A stretch of DNA of 48,039 nt from Caulobacteraceae bacterium (GTDB lineage Bacteria > Pseudomonadota > Alphaproteobacteria > Caulobacterales > Caulobacteraceae), in contig JAIEQA010000021.1 of the NCBI GenBank assembly GCA_019748095.1, positions 1 through 48,039 of the forward strand. Direction: 5' to 3'. Made by a program: the position numbers and the translations under genes. Under the pieces are notes generated by a model, which was not told where the DNA came from, did not search any database, and was given only the letters and a program-made list of their open reading frames with translations. This document shows positions 35,735 to 44,447 of this stretch, one piece after another; the first letter of the stretch is position 1, and every line of letters starts with the position of its first letter.

Positions 35735-36373
35735 TCAATCGCCTTCGGCGTCGGCCTGATCGGCCGCCGGCCTCTCGGCACGCAAGGCTTCTCTCAATCG
35801 CCCGAGCCTCTCCCGGTAGCCCTCCGCGTCCCCGTAGTCGACGAACGCCCGATAGCGTTTGTGCGCACTGGTGATCTTGAGGGCGTGCTTGATCGGGCAC
35901 CAGTATTGCTCGGTCCGGCTGGCGATCTCGCTCACATAGGCGGCGACACCGTTGGCGTACTCGCAGAACCAGCAGTTCAGACGCTCGATCCCGTTGAGAT
36001 AGGCCAGCGCCCCGCGGTCGAACACCAGATAGTCGCGCCGGCGAACCCGGGGTAGTCGATAGGCCCGAAAGCAGATGGCCTGATAGGCCGAGGCCCACAG
36101 GTCCATCAGCGCCAGCGGAAAGATCAGGGAATAGATCACCGGCGCGGTCATCACCGTGGCCGGGGGCGCACTGGCCAGAAAGGCGGCGGTGCCGCGTTTC
36201 AGACGCCGGTGCTCCGCCACCACGCCCTGCTCGAACTCGACCAGCCCTTCATGAAGACGCCAGCCGAGGGCGTCGCGCCGCCTGAAGATTTCGCGGTCCA
36301 GTTCATCCTGAAGGCGGACGATCTCGGAGGCGATCTCCTCGATGCGCGCCTGGATCGGCGAGGCATCGCTCAT
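35735..36373 (-). CDS. Unknown membrane protein with CxxC...CxxxH motif
   Basis: 212 aa. I do not recognise a named family. N-terminal coiled coil (about 8-60, rich in Glu/Arg), one or two hydrophobic segments (about 62-102), then a soluble part with LNGIERLNCWFCEYANG (Cys134, Cys137) and RTEQYWCPIKHA (Cys159, His163). The CCCH arrangement could bind zinc or an iron-sulfur cluster. The C-terminus is Glu/Asp-rich. Its ATG overlaps the stop of the CoA-transferase gene (ATGA), so the two are co-translated. A role linked to acetate/CoA metabolism or its membrane location is inference only. Confidence 0.8.
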   Translation of the reverse strand: MSDASPIQARIEEIASEIVRLQDELDREIFRRRDALGWRLHEGLVEFEQGVVAEHRRLKRGTAAFLASAPPATVMTAPVIYSLIFPLALMDLWASAYQAICFRAYRLPRVRRRDYLVFDRGALAYLNGIERLNCWFCEYANGVAAYVSEIASRTEQYWCPIKHALKITSAHKRYRAFVDYGDAEGYRERLGRLREALRAERPAADQADAEGD

Positions 36374-37902
36374 GCCGGGCTCACCGGTCCGAACGCCATG
36401 GACCCGGTTTGCACGAACCGGGAATGCCAGGACAGGGCCTCGTCCAGCAGCGTCGGCGTCTGTAGTCCCCAGGATCCCGCGAGCGCCCGCTCGTAGTAGT
36501 CCGCCAGCATCGGGCGGAAGACCGGATGGGCGCAGGTCTCGATCACCACCCTTGCCCGTTGCTTGGGCGAGAGGCCGCGCAGGTCGGCGAGCCCCTGTTC
36601 GGTGACGATGACCTGGACGTCCTGATTGATGTGATCGACATGGGAGACGTGCGGCACAATGGTCGAGATCGCGCCACCCTTCGCTGTCGAGGCGCTCATG
36701 AAGATCGAGATATAGGCGTTCCTGGCAAAGTCCCCGGAGCCGCCGATACCGTTCTGGATGCGTGAGCCCATGATGTGGGTCGAGTTGACGTTGCCGTAGA
36801 TGTCGGCCTCGATCATCCCGTTCATGGCGATGACGCCGAGGCGGCGGATCAGTTCGGGGTGATTGCTGATTTCCTGCGAGCGCAGGATGATCCGGTCGCG
36901 ATAGTCGCCCATCCGCCGGTTGACGCTCTCGCTGAGCTCGGGGCTGAGGCTCAGCGCCGTCGAGGACGCCATGCGCAGCTTGCCGCTGTCCAGCAGAGCC
37001 ATCATCCCGTCCTGGATCACCTCGGTCCAGGCGGTCAGATCATCGAACGGCGCGTCGATCAGGCCTGTCAGCACCGCGTTGGCGGTGTTGCCCACCCCCG
37101 ACTGGAGCGGCAGCAGCGAGGGCGGCAGACGCCCCTTCTTCACCTCATGTTCGAAGAACTCGAGCAGGTGACCGGCAATGGCCAGATCATCCATGCCGGG
37201 CGCGGTAAAGCCCGCGTTGCGATCGGGGCGGTCCGTCTCGACGATGGCGACGATCCTGTCCGGATCACAGCGGAAGCAGGGCTCGCCGATCCGGTCGCCC
37301 GAGCGGATCAGTGGGATCGGAACCCGGTTCGGCGGCAGGGCCGCGCCGTAGTAGATGTCGTGCATGCCCAGCAGCTCAGGGTTCTGCCAGCGGTTGACCT
37401 CCAGAATCACCTGCCCGGCCCGGTCCAGCCAGGTCTTGTTGTTGCCCACCGAGGAGGCCGGAATCAGGGACCCGTCCTCGCAGATACCGGTGACCTGGAT
37501 GATCGCGGTGTCCAGCGGGCCGAGAATGCCCTGCCAGGCAGCGGGGGCCACCTGGCTGAGGTGCATGTCGAAATACTCCATCTGGCCGCGATTGATCCTG
37601 TCGCGGCAGGTGGGATCGGAATTGTACGGCAGCCGGAACTCGATGCCGTCGGCCTTCGCCAGAGCGCCGTCCAGCTCCGGCCCGGTCGAGGCCCCGGTCC
37701 AGACCCGCAGTTTGAACGGCCGGCCCGCCGCATGTTCAGCCTCGATGCGGGCCGCGAGAGCCAGGGGTACGGCGGTGGGATAGCCCGAGGCGGTGAAGCC
37801 GCTGAGACCGACCGTCGTATCCGGAGCGATCAGGGCGGCGGCGTCCTCCGCGGACATGAGCCTGGCACGGTGGGCGGCGCTGGCGATACGGCGATCCGTC
37901 AT
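36370..37902 (-). CDS. Acetyl-CoA hydrolase / succinyl-CoA:acetate CoA-transferase
   Basis: 510 aa class-I CoA-transferase-family enzyme. It moves CoA between acyl groups, most likely succinyl-CoA and acetate, in a TCA-cycle shunt. Signatures: TTVGLSGFTASGYPTAVPLAL, SVGNNKTWLDRA, the oxyanion motif QSGVGNTANAVLTGL, and TEVIQDGMM, whose Glu occupies the expected catalytic position. GSRIQNGIGGSGDFARNAY follows, with the terminal VTEQGLADLRGLSPKQRARV. Length is normal. The start lies inside the stop of a 45-codon ORF (ATGA). A perfect FNR box about 190 bases upstream suggests oxygen-responsive expression. Confidence 0.94.
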   Translation of the reverse strand: MTDRRIASAAHRARLMSAEDAAALIAPDTTVGLSGFTASGYPTAVPLALAARIEAEHAAGRPFKLRVWTGASTGPELDGALAKADGIEFRLPYNSDPTCRDRINRGQMEYFDMHLSQVAPAAWQGILGPLDTAIIQVTGICEDGSLIPASSVGNNKTWLDRAGQVILEVNRWQNPELLGMHDIYYGAALPPNRVPIPLIRSGDRIGEPCFRCDPDRIVAIVETDRPDRNAGFTAPGMDDLAIAGHLLEFFEHEVKKGRLPPSLLPLQSGVGNTANAVLTGLIDAPFDDLTAWTEVIQDGMMALLDSGKLRMASSTALSLSPELSESVNRRMGDYRDRIILRSQEISNHPELIRRLGVIAMNGMIEADIYGNVNSTHIMGSRIQNGIGGSGDFARNAYISIFMSASTAKGGAISTIVPHVSHVDHINQDVQVIVTEQGLADLRGLSPKQRARVVIETCAHPVFRPMLADYYERALAGSWGLQTPTLLDEALSWHSRFVQTGSMAFGPVSPA

Positions 37903-38036
37903 CGGACATCCGGAAGGCGGGCCGCAATGCCGGTCAAAGGTGCCCCGGACAGGGCGGCGACCTCACGGGCGAGGACGGTGCTGGTCCGCCCCGGCCCGCC
38001 TTCATCGATGGAGACCAGCTGGCTGGCGAAATGCAT
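37899..38036 (-). CDS. Possible 45-aa leader ORF coupled to the CoA-transferase
   Basis: ATG at 38036, stop TGA at 37901-37899 overlapping the CoA-transferase ATG (ATGA). The peptide begins MHFASQLVSIDEGGPGR and ends GIAARLPDVR. Codons are mostly G/C-ending, as in true genes here. No recognised family and no strong ribosome site; a TACAAT box lies only a few bases before the ATG, so translation might be leaderless. It could be a small protein, a coupling leader or coincidence. Confidence 0.4.
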   Translation of the reverse strand: MHFASQLVSIDEGGPGRTSTVLAREVAALSGAPLTGIAARLPDVR

Positions 38037-38087
38037 GTCATTGTATCCCGTTCACTGTCATCAGACGCTGGCACCCCGTCCGGTGCC

Positions 38088-38101
38088 TTGATCAGGATCA
38101 A
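38088..38101. promoter_or_regulatory. Perfect FNR/FixK-type box
   Basis: TTGATCAGGATCAA matches the TTGAT-N4-ATCAA consensus exactly. On the minus strand TACAAT (38046-38041) is a likely -10. The start point would then be near 38034, with the box about 60 bases upstream, a class-I-like position. It most likely controls the CoA-transferase unit; the plus-strand fnr-like pseudogene begins nearly 280 bases away. Confidence 0.75.
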
Positions 38102-38377
38102 CGATCGCGACCGTTCCACCCCTTCGCGGGGGGAGTTGTTCCAAGGCCCCACGGGACGCCGGCGCGTGATCGCTGGTCAACAGCCGGTTCGGCCTCGCCT
38201 CATTGCGGGGCGGGCGAAAAACACTGATCTGATCGCGCTCCCGGCAAGATCTCAGCTTTGCAAGTGACGTTGTTTCTGATCGGAAGTCCACTCTGCGAAA
38301 GTAGCCGAACTCCATTTTATTTGATCCGCAACAATAAGCAGGCTCGTTGGTCCGTCGGTCAGAACGCATACAAGCCC
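38102..38377. other. Intergenic leader before the broken fnr-like gene
   Basis: About 276 bases without a gene. The part from 38260 to 38345 is unusually A/T-rich for this window and probably held the promoter of the downstream regulator. I see no second good FNR box; half-sites near 38167 and 38271 do not have the right spacing. Confidence 0.35.
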
Positions 38378-38952
38378 ATGACCGCCGCTACCAAGCTTGA
38401 GCTCAAGTCGGGATGGCCTCCGTCCACCGGATGTCTGGATCCGCCAAAGCGTTCCGGCTGCAGCCGTTGTGGCTCGCGCGCCCTGGCCGTTTGCGGGTCC
38501 CTGGCGGGGACTGATCTCCAGCGCATGAACGACCTGGCCGAGGTCGTCACCCTCAAATCAGGAGCCGTGCTGGTCCGGGAAGGCGAACCGGCACCCTATG
38601 TGTTCAACATCACCTCCTGATCGTGAGGGCCTACAAACTCCTGCCCGATGGACGCCGGCAGATCACCGGCTTCCTGTTTGCAGGGGACTTTCCGGGTCTG
38701 GCGATCGGAGACGACTATGTATTCTCGGCCGAAGCGATGGAGCCCCCGGTCATCTGCCAGTTCCGCAAGGGCCCCTTCCGCCTGCAGATGAAACGGGCCG
38801 AGATCGCCGACCATCTGGGTCTGACCATCGAGACTGTCAGCCGTGTCCTGACCCGGATGAAGCTCAACGGCCTGATCTCGACGCGATCGCCACACGAACT
38901 CGTCGTCGAACGTCCGGACCGGATGCGACAGCACGCCCTGGACGAGGCCTGA
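38378..38952 (+). pseudogene. FNR/CRP-family oxygen regulator, broken by frameshift and internal deletion
   Basis: The first frame (38378-38620) has the iron-sulfur type N-terminus C-x2-C-x7-C (GCSRCGSRALAVCGSL) and the start of the cyclic-nucleotide-like fold (LQRMNDLAEVVTLKSGAVLVREGEP). It stops at a TGA at 38618. One base added there would continue into the second frame (YKLLPDGRRQITGFLFAGDF...). After VICQFRKGPFRLQ the text jumps straight to MKRAEIADHLGLTIETVSRVLTRMK, the DNA-recognition helix. Normal relatives have about 65-75 residues between these points, including the dimerisation helix. Even if the frameshift were a sequencing error, the deletion should destroy function. Confidence 0.85.
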
Positions 38953-39188
38953 GGCTGCGCCGCAGGCCGGCGGCTGTGAAAGGCGCGCACCAACCGTTCA
39001 GCCGCCGGTCGAGCTCAAGCCCTTGTGACGCTCCGCAACCCGCGTCAGCGGACAACCGGCTGAGTTGCTGGAAAGCCGGGACGGCACCCTCACATCCTCC
39101 GGACACCACGCCGGGTGGTCGGCATGCCCGGGGCTTCACCCAGGCGCGCCGGCGGTTGACCTGTCCGCCGGGCTCGCGTTGATGCCCC

Positions 39189-40562
39189 ATGGCCAAACGA
39201 CCAACATCCGCGCGGAAATCCCTGTCTCCGGCCAATCTTGCGGCCCTCGGGGCGGAGCGGCTTGCCGGACTGCTGATGGAAGCGACCGTCGGCGACATGA
39301 ATCTGAAGCGGAAGCTGAAACTGGAACTCGCCGCCGAGGTGGGGCCGGTCGATCTGGCGATCGAGATCGACAAACGCCTGGCGGCGCTCGCTGCGAGCCG
39401 GACACGGGTGTCGTGGCGCAAGCGCCCGGAGCTGATGGCTGACCTCGACGGGCATCGCCGGGCCATCGTGGATCGACTGGCAGAGATGGCCCCCGGAGCG
39501 GCCCTCGTCTGTCTGGTCGCCTGGCTTGATCTCAAGCCCGGGCTGGACGAGAGGGTCAAGGATCCCAAGGGTGAACTTGCGCTCCTGTTCCTCGAGGCGG
39601 CTGATGATCTGGCCAGGGTCGCTTCGGCCGTGGGGCCGGACGACGCCGCCCCGATCCTGGCCGAGGCGATCGAGACACGCTTGTCGGACTGGGCGGCATG
39701 GATCGGCCGTGCGGCTCCAGCCCTCAGCCTTCCTCTGGCCCGGCGGCTTCTGGAGCTGTTGACCATGGGGCGCAAGCGCCCGGGCGGACGCAGGGCCCTC
39801 GTCATCCGCAGGCTGGCGGATCGCGCGGGGGATGCCCTGACCTGGACGGGCACCTGGTCGGACGAGGATCAGATGCGGCCCGACATCGGGGCCGAGATCG
39901 CGCGACGTCTCGCCTCAGCAGGCCTGGCCGAAGCGGCGCGCGCGGCGCTGGAGGCAAGCCACCCGCACGCCGGGGCCACCTTGCGCGGGGATCGCAGGGA
40001 GGCGGCCCCTGACCCCTCCCCACTCCGGGAAGCGGCCGAGATCGCCGTGCTGGAGGCGGAGGGTCGGACGGAAGACGCCCAGTCAGCCCGGTGGGCGGCC
40101 TTTTCGCGGACACTGGACCCGCGCCCCCTGCGCGACTTCCTCGCGCGGCTGGCGGATTTCGACGATGTCGAGGCGCTCGACCGGGCCCACGCCCTGGCGG
40201 CGACCCACAGCGATGCCTCGCGTGGATTGTCGTTCCTGATGGACTGGCCGGCCCTGCGCGAGGCGGCAGACATGATCATGGCCCGGGCCGGTGACTTCCC
40301 TGCACTGGGTGATGCCGTCCCGGTCTGGGTCTCCCGGCTTGAGGGTCGCTATCCTGCCGCGGCCCTGGTCCTGGTTCGATCGCGCGCGCGCAACCTGGCC
40401 CCGCTCGGGCCGACCCGCACCGAGGAGGTTCGGGCCCTATCCGTCGAGGCGGCCGATCTGGCGATCCAGGCCGGGGCCCGGCATGGGCTGGAGAGCCACG
40501 CGGCCTTTATCGACAGTCTGGAGACCCTCGTCAGCCGTGGCAGCCGTCGCGGCGCGCACTGA
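39189..40562 (+). CDS. DUF6880 family protein
   Basis: 457 aa, soluble, Ala/Arg/Leu-rich and helical, resembling the TPR/HEAT-like DUF6880 family. Typical parts are LAGLLMEATVGDMNLKRKLKLELA near residue 27, SRTRVSWRKRPELMADLDGHRRAI and GYPAAALVLVR-like end segments (GRYPAAALVLVRSRA). The family is common in Alphaproteobacteria and has no known activity. The initiating ATG has no clear Shine-Dalgarno. The 236 bases before it hold nothing I can identify, and its 3' end faces the HxlR gene. Confidence 0.82.
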   Translation: MAKRPTSARKSLSPANLAALGAERLAGLLMEATVGDMNLKRKLKLELAAEVGPVDLAIEIDKRLAALAASRTRVSWRKRPELMADLDGHRRAIVDRLAEMAPGAALVCLVAWLDLKPGLDERVKDPKGELALLFLEAADDLARVASAVGPDDAAPILAEAIETRLSDWAAWIGRAAPALSLPLARRLLELLTMGRKRPGGRRALVIRRLADRAGDALTWTGTWSDEDQMRPDIGAEIARRLASAGLAEAARAALEASHPHAGATLRGDRREAAPDPSPLREAAEIAVLEAEGRTEDAQSARWAAFSRTLDPRPLRDFLARLADFDDVEALDRAHALAATHSDASRGLSFLMDWPALREAADMIMARAGDFPALGDAVPVWVSRLEGRYPAAALVLVRSRARNLAPLGPTRTEEVRALSVEAADLAIQAGARHGLESHAAFIDSLETLVSRGSRRGAH

Positions 40563-40625
40563 CGTCGGCCGCGGGCCCGTAGACCGGTCTTCGCACCACG
40601 GGCCGGCCCGTCAGTCCCGGCCCCG

Positions 40626-41618
40626 TCAGCCGGGCCGATCCGCCTCGGGCAACCGCGTGGTGGAGGCATAGGCGGGATCCTTGCACTGATCGCAGACCAT
40701 CAGCGGCTTCATCGGCTGACCGCAGGTTTTGTGGATCAGGATTTCCGGCACACCCTGATCCCCGCTCAGCCATTCGTCCCCCCAGGCCATGATCGCCGCG
40801 ATGATCGGAAACAGGTCCAGCCCCTCGGGGGTCAGGCGATATTCCCATCGCGCCGGGCGGGTCTGGTACTGGGTCCTGGCCAGCACCCCCCGACGCACCA
40901 GAAGGGCCAGGCGATCAGCGAGGATATTGGTCCCGGCCTTCAGGGCGCTCTGGAACTCCGTGAACCGCCGGCAGCCGTAGAAGGCGGCCGCGATCGTGTG
41001 GGTGGTCCAGCGGTCGCCGAGAATGTCAATCGAGCGCTCGATCATCGGATGCAGCTGGGTCCCGCCGTCCTCCGGCAGCGGTGACGAGGCCAGGGTGGAT
41101 CGCCGCTGCAGACGGGCCCTGGGTCCCGGTTCCAGACCCGCGCCCGGGCCATCGACCAGAGAGACATCGCGCGCCGTCACAGGCTGGCGACAGGCCCCGC
41201 AGACCATGGTCGGGGTGAAGGTCTGGCCACAGATGGAATGGACCAGGCGGTGCGACCTGAGATCCGGATCGTAGTGCCAGCGCTTCTCCCACCCCAGCAC
41301 AGCCAGGGCCGCCGGATAGAGACCGACGCCGGCGCGGGTCAGCCGATACTCGTAGCGCGCCGGGCGGTCCTGATACTTGCGCCGGTGCAGGACCCGGGCC
41401 TCCTCCAGCCGTTTCAGCCGGTCCGCCAGAATGCTGCGCGCCATGCCCGTCAGCTTCTGGAAGGCGTCAAAGCGGGTCTCGCCCGAGAAGGCGGCGTAGA
41501 GAATCAGCAGGCTCCAGCGGTCGCCGACGATGTTCAGCGCGCGAGCCGCCGAACTGGCGCGCACCGGCTGGGAGGCACCGGGGGTTGCGGCCGCCACAGT
41601 GGCGTTTGCATGAAGCAT
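40626..41618 (-). CDS. Tandem HxlR-family transcriptional regulator with two zinc-ribbon-like tails
   Basis: 330 aa made of two similar HxlR winged-helix modules. Module 1 (about 20-150) has LNIVGDRWSLLILYAAFSGETRFDAFQ. Module 2 (about 188-320) has IDILGDRWTTHTIAAAFYGCRRFTEFQ. Each ends with H-x2-C-x9-C-x2-C (His127, Cys130/140/143; His296, Cys299/309/312), likely a metal site. Ordinary HxlR proteins are about 110-150 aa and dimerise; this chain could act as a covalent pseudo-dimer. It is divergent from the DUF1295 and CoA-ligase genes, which it may control. Such regulators often respond to aldehydes, quinones or redox signals. Confidence 0.92.
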   Translation of the reverse strand: MLHANATVAAATPGASQPVRASSAARALNIVGDRWSLLILYAAFSGETRFDAFQKLTGMARSILADRLKRLEEARVLHRRKYQDRPARYEYRLTRAGVGLYPAALAVLGWEKRWHYDPDLRSHRLVHSICGQTFTPTMVCGACRQPVTARDVSLVDGPGAGLEPGPRARLQRRSTLASSPLPEDGGTQLHPMIERSIDILGDRWTTHTIAAAFYGCRRFTEFQSALKAGTNILADRLALLVRRGVLARTQYQTRPARWEYRLTPEGLDLFPIIAAIMAWGDEWLSGDQGVPEILIHKTCGQPMKPLMVCDQCKDPAYASTTRLPEADRPG

Positions 41619-41783
41619 CGGTCAGCTGTGCGGTCCCGCAACCGGAAGGTCAAGCTTGTCACGGACACGCGCGAAACCGGCGCTGTTGCTGTCTGAGATG
41701 TGACTTGTATAATCAGACCGATTGGGTTCCAGCAGAGCCGTCGGGACGACCCGATCCTCTCGCTGGCGCGTCCGGGAGCAGGC

Positions 41784-42596
41784 ATGTTGCAACAGATTAT
41801 GACCCTGCTCGCGACCAATGCCGTCGTGGTCCTCGGCCTGATGATCGCCCTGTGGGTGGTCGGGCTGAAGCTTCGGGACGTCACCTATGTCGATGCCTTC
41901 TGGGCGCTGAACATGGTGATCGTCGCCATCTCCACCTGGCTGATGACGCCCGACGGCGATCCGACTCGCAAGGCCCTGCTGGTGGGCCTCTGCGCTCTCT
42001 GGGGCCTCAGGCTGGGCGGATACATGCTCTGGCGCTGGGCCGACCACGGGCCGGACCGCCGCTACAAGGCCCTGCTCGGTCGGGCCGAGACGAAACAGGG
42101 GCTCAGCTTCGCCCGGGCCTCACTGACCATGGTCTTCCTGACCCAGGCCCCCCTGCTGTTCATCGTCTGTCTGCCTGTCCAGCTGGGCCAGATCGCCGGC
42201 CTGCCCCCGGTCGGTCCGATCGCCTGGATCGGGGCGGCCCTGACCGTGTTCGGGGTCACCTTCGAAAGCATCGGCGACTGGCAGCTGACCCGGTTCCGCA
42301 AGGACCCGACCAGGGCCGGTCAGGTGCTGGATACGGGCCTGTGGCGCTACACCCGCCACCCCAACTATTTCGGCGACGCCTGCGCCTGGTGGGGACTGTG
42401 GCTGATCGCGGCCGAGACGACGCCGGGTCTGTTCGCCGTCGTCGGCCCGGCGCTTCTGACCTGGACCCTGATGAAGTGGTCGGGTGCCCCGACCACCGAG
42501 AACCGCATGCGCAGGACGCGACCCGACTATGAGTCCTACATTGCGCGCACCAGCGGCTTTGTCCCCATGCCGCCGAGGCGGATCGAGGAGCACTGA
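41784..42596 (+). CDS. DUF1295 membrane protein (steroid 5-alpha-reductase/ICMT-like fold)
   Basis: 270 aa from the ATG at 41784, preceded by GGAG; a longer frame begins at 41700 without a site. Six or seven hydrophobic helices. The C-terminal motif GLWRYTRHPNYFGDACAWWGLWL and RPDYESYIARTSGFVP are typical of DUF1295. Relatives reduce C=C bonds of lipids or methylate prenyl-cysteine-like substrates; the bacterial role is mostly undefined. Five bases separate it from the feruloyl-CoA-synthase-like gene, so they are an operon. Confidence 0.9.
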   Translation: MLQQIMTLLATNAVVVLGLMIALWVVGLKLRDVTYVDAFWALNMVIVAISTWLMTPDGDPTRKALLVGLCALWGLRLGGYMLWRWADHGPDRRYKALLGRAETKQGLSFARASLTMVFLTQAPLLFIVCLPVQLGQIAGLPPVGPIAWIGAALTVFGVTFESIGDWQLTRFRKDPTRAGQVLDTGLWRYTRHPNYFGDACAWWGLWLIAAETTPGLFAVVGPALLTWTLMKWSGAPTTENRMRRTRPDYESYIARTSGFVPMPPRRIEEH

Positions 42597-42601
42597 TCCT
42601 G

Positions 42602-44443
42602 ATGACCAGCCGGACCCAAGCCATCGCCGAAGCGCCCTATCACGATGCGCAACTCCTGCCGGTCGACCTTGCAGTCGACCGGCGCAGGGACGGGACGATC
42701 CTGATCACCTCGCGGATTCCCCTGGCCGAACACGACTGGAACCTGCCCCGGGTTCTCGCCTCCATCGCCGCCACCCGGCCCGAGGCCCCCGCCCTGTCCC
42801 GCCGCGCGGGCGGAACCGGGGACTGGCAGACCACCCACTATGGCGAGTTGAAGCGGCAGTGCGACGCCGTCTCCCAATGGCTGCTCGATCACCCGACACC
42901 CGGCCCCGTGCTGATGATGGGGGCCAACTCCGTGGCCATGGCCGCCTTCATCTTCGGCACGATGGCGATCGGTGTCCCCAGCGCACCGGTCAGCCCCCAG
43001 CTGGCCCTGATGGGCGGGGACCTGGCCCGACTCCGGCACGTGCTGAAGCTCCTGAAACCGACCGTCCTGTTCGTGGAGGACGCAAGGCCTCTGGCGGCAG
43101 GCCTCAACGCCGTCGAGCTGGGTCACGTCACGATCATCACCGGCACGCCGGAGGTGTTCACGCGTCCGACGGTCTCACTGGCCGAGGTGCTGGCGACACC
43201 CGTGACTGCGGCGGTCGCCGCGTCCATCGACGCTCTGACTGCGGCAGGGACGGTCCAGTTTCTGCTGACTTCGGGTTCGACCGGCCTGCCCAAGGCGGTG
43301 CCGACATCGCTGGCCAATGTCGCGGCCAACAATGCGGCCAACCTGCAGCTGAGCGGTCTGGAATGGACCAGCGAGATGCTCAACTGGATGCCCTGGCACC
43401 ATGCGGCCGGGGCCGGCATTCTTCGTGCCGTCCTGCTGACCGGCGGGCACATGTATCTGGACGACGGGAAACCGGTGCCGGGCCTGTTCGACCTGTCGGT
43501 GCGGAACCTGAAAGAGCGGCCAGTCCGCTACTACGTCAATGTCCCGGCCGGGTTCGCGCTTCTGGTCGATGCCCTGGAAGCGGATCCGGCCTTCCAGGCG
43601 ATCTTCTTCTCGGAGCTTCGCCTGATGCTCTATGGCGGTGCCGCCCTGTCGCAGGCCCTGTCCGACCGACTGCAGCGGATGGCGATCGCGCAGACCGGGC
43701 ACCGAATCCTGATGATCTCCGCCTATGGGGCCACTGAGACCACGTCCGGCTTCATGGCCATCTACGACTATACCGAGACCGTGGGACTGGGCCTGCCCCT
43801 GCCCGGGCCGACGATCAAACTGGTCCCCGACGGCGAGCGCTACGAACTGCGGGTTCGGGGCGCGACCGTCACCCGCGGTTATCACGACGATCCTGAACGC
43901 AGCGCCGCCGCCTTTGATGAGGAAGGCTTCTATCGCACCGGCGACCTGACCCGCTTCATTGATCCGGAGAACCCGGATCGCGGCCTCGCCTTCGCCGGGC
44001 GCATGGCCGAGGAGTTCAAGCTGGCGACCGGGGCCTGGGTCTCGGGCGGGGAGATGCGCGAGGCTGCCCTGCGCGCCCTCTCCCCCCTCGTCACGGAGGT
44101 CGTCCTGGCCGACGACAATCGACCCTGTCTCTGCGTCCTGGTCTGGCCGTCCGCAGACGGTGTCCGGGCGGAAACGGGGCTACCGCTGGAGGAGGCGATC
44201 GGCTCCGGCGCGCTCGCGGCGGCGCTGCAGGCGCGTCTGGACGCCCACAACCGCAGCGTCTCTGGGGCCAGTCGCCGGATCGAACGCCTGTCGCTGCTCC
44301 TGACCCCGCCCGACCCGAACGCCCATGAGGTGTCAGACAAGGGCAGCATCAACCGGCGTGCCGTTCTGGATCGCCGCCACGCCGAGGTGGAGCGACTCTA
44401 TGAGACGCCCGTACCGCCCGGCGTCGTCGCAACCACCGTCTGA
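42602..44443 (+). CDS. AMP-forming acyl-CoA ligase, feruloyl-CoA synthase-like
   Basis: 613 aa ANL-superfamily enzyme activating a carboxylic acid to an acyl-CoA via acyl-AMP. Motifs: P-loop FLLTSGSTGLPKAVPTS, MLNWMPWHHAAG, the A5 motif SAYGATETT, GLPLPGPTIKLVP, YRTGDLTRFIDPENP, FAGRMAEEFKLATGAWVS and the C-terminal Lys region DKGSINRRAVL. Length and the GLGLPLPGP / EEFKL pattern resemble feruloyl-CoA synthases rather than acetyl-CoA synthetases. It would funnel ferulate or coumarate into side-chain shortening. A vanillin-forming hydratase is not in view. It is convergent with the thiolase gene. Confidence 0.88.
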   Translation: MTSRTQAIAEAPYHDAQLLPVDLAVDRRRDGTILITSRIPLAEHDWNLPRVLASIAATRPEAPALSRRAGGTGDWQTTHYGELKRQCDAVSQWLLDHPTPGPVLMMGANSVAMAAFIFGTMAIGVPSAPVSPQLALMGGDLARLRHVLKLLKPTVLFVEDARPLAAGLNAVELGHVTIITGTPEVFTRPTVSLAEVLATPVTAAVAASIDALTAAGTVQFLLTSGSTGLPKAVPTSLANVAANNAANLQLSGLEWTSEMLNWMPWHHAAGAGILRAVLLTGGHMYLDDGKPVPGLFDLSVRNLKERPVRYYVNVPAGFALLVDALEADPAFQAIFFSELRLMLYGGAALSQALSDRLQRMAIAQTGHRILMISAYGATETTSGFMAIYDYTETVGLGLPLPGPTIKLVPDGERYELRVRGATVTRGYHDDPERSAAAFDEEGFYRTGDLTRFIDPENPDRGLAFAGRMAEEFKLATGAWVSGGEMREAALRALSPLVTEVVLADDNRPCLCVLVWPSADGVRAETGLPLEEAIGSGALAAALQARLDAHNRSVSGASRRIERLSLLLTPPDPNAHEVSDKGSINRRAVLDRRHAEVERLYETPVPPGVVATTV

Positions 44444-44447
44444 CCGT

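Noticed and set aside
36775..38091. 438-codon frame antisense to the CoA-transferase
   Set aside because: The minus strand carries all family motifs; this is a shadow.
38167..38180. Second FNR-like box (TGATCGCTGGTCAA)
   Set aside because: Half-sites are one base out of register with TTGAT-N4-ATCAA.
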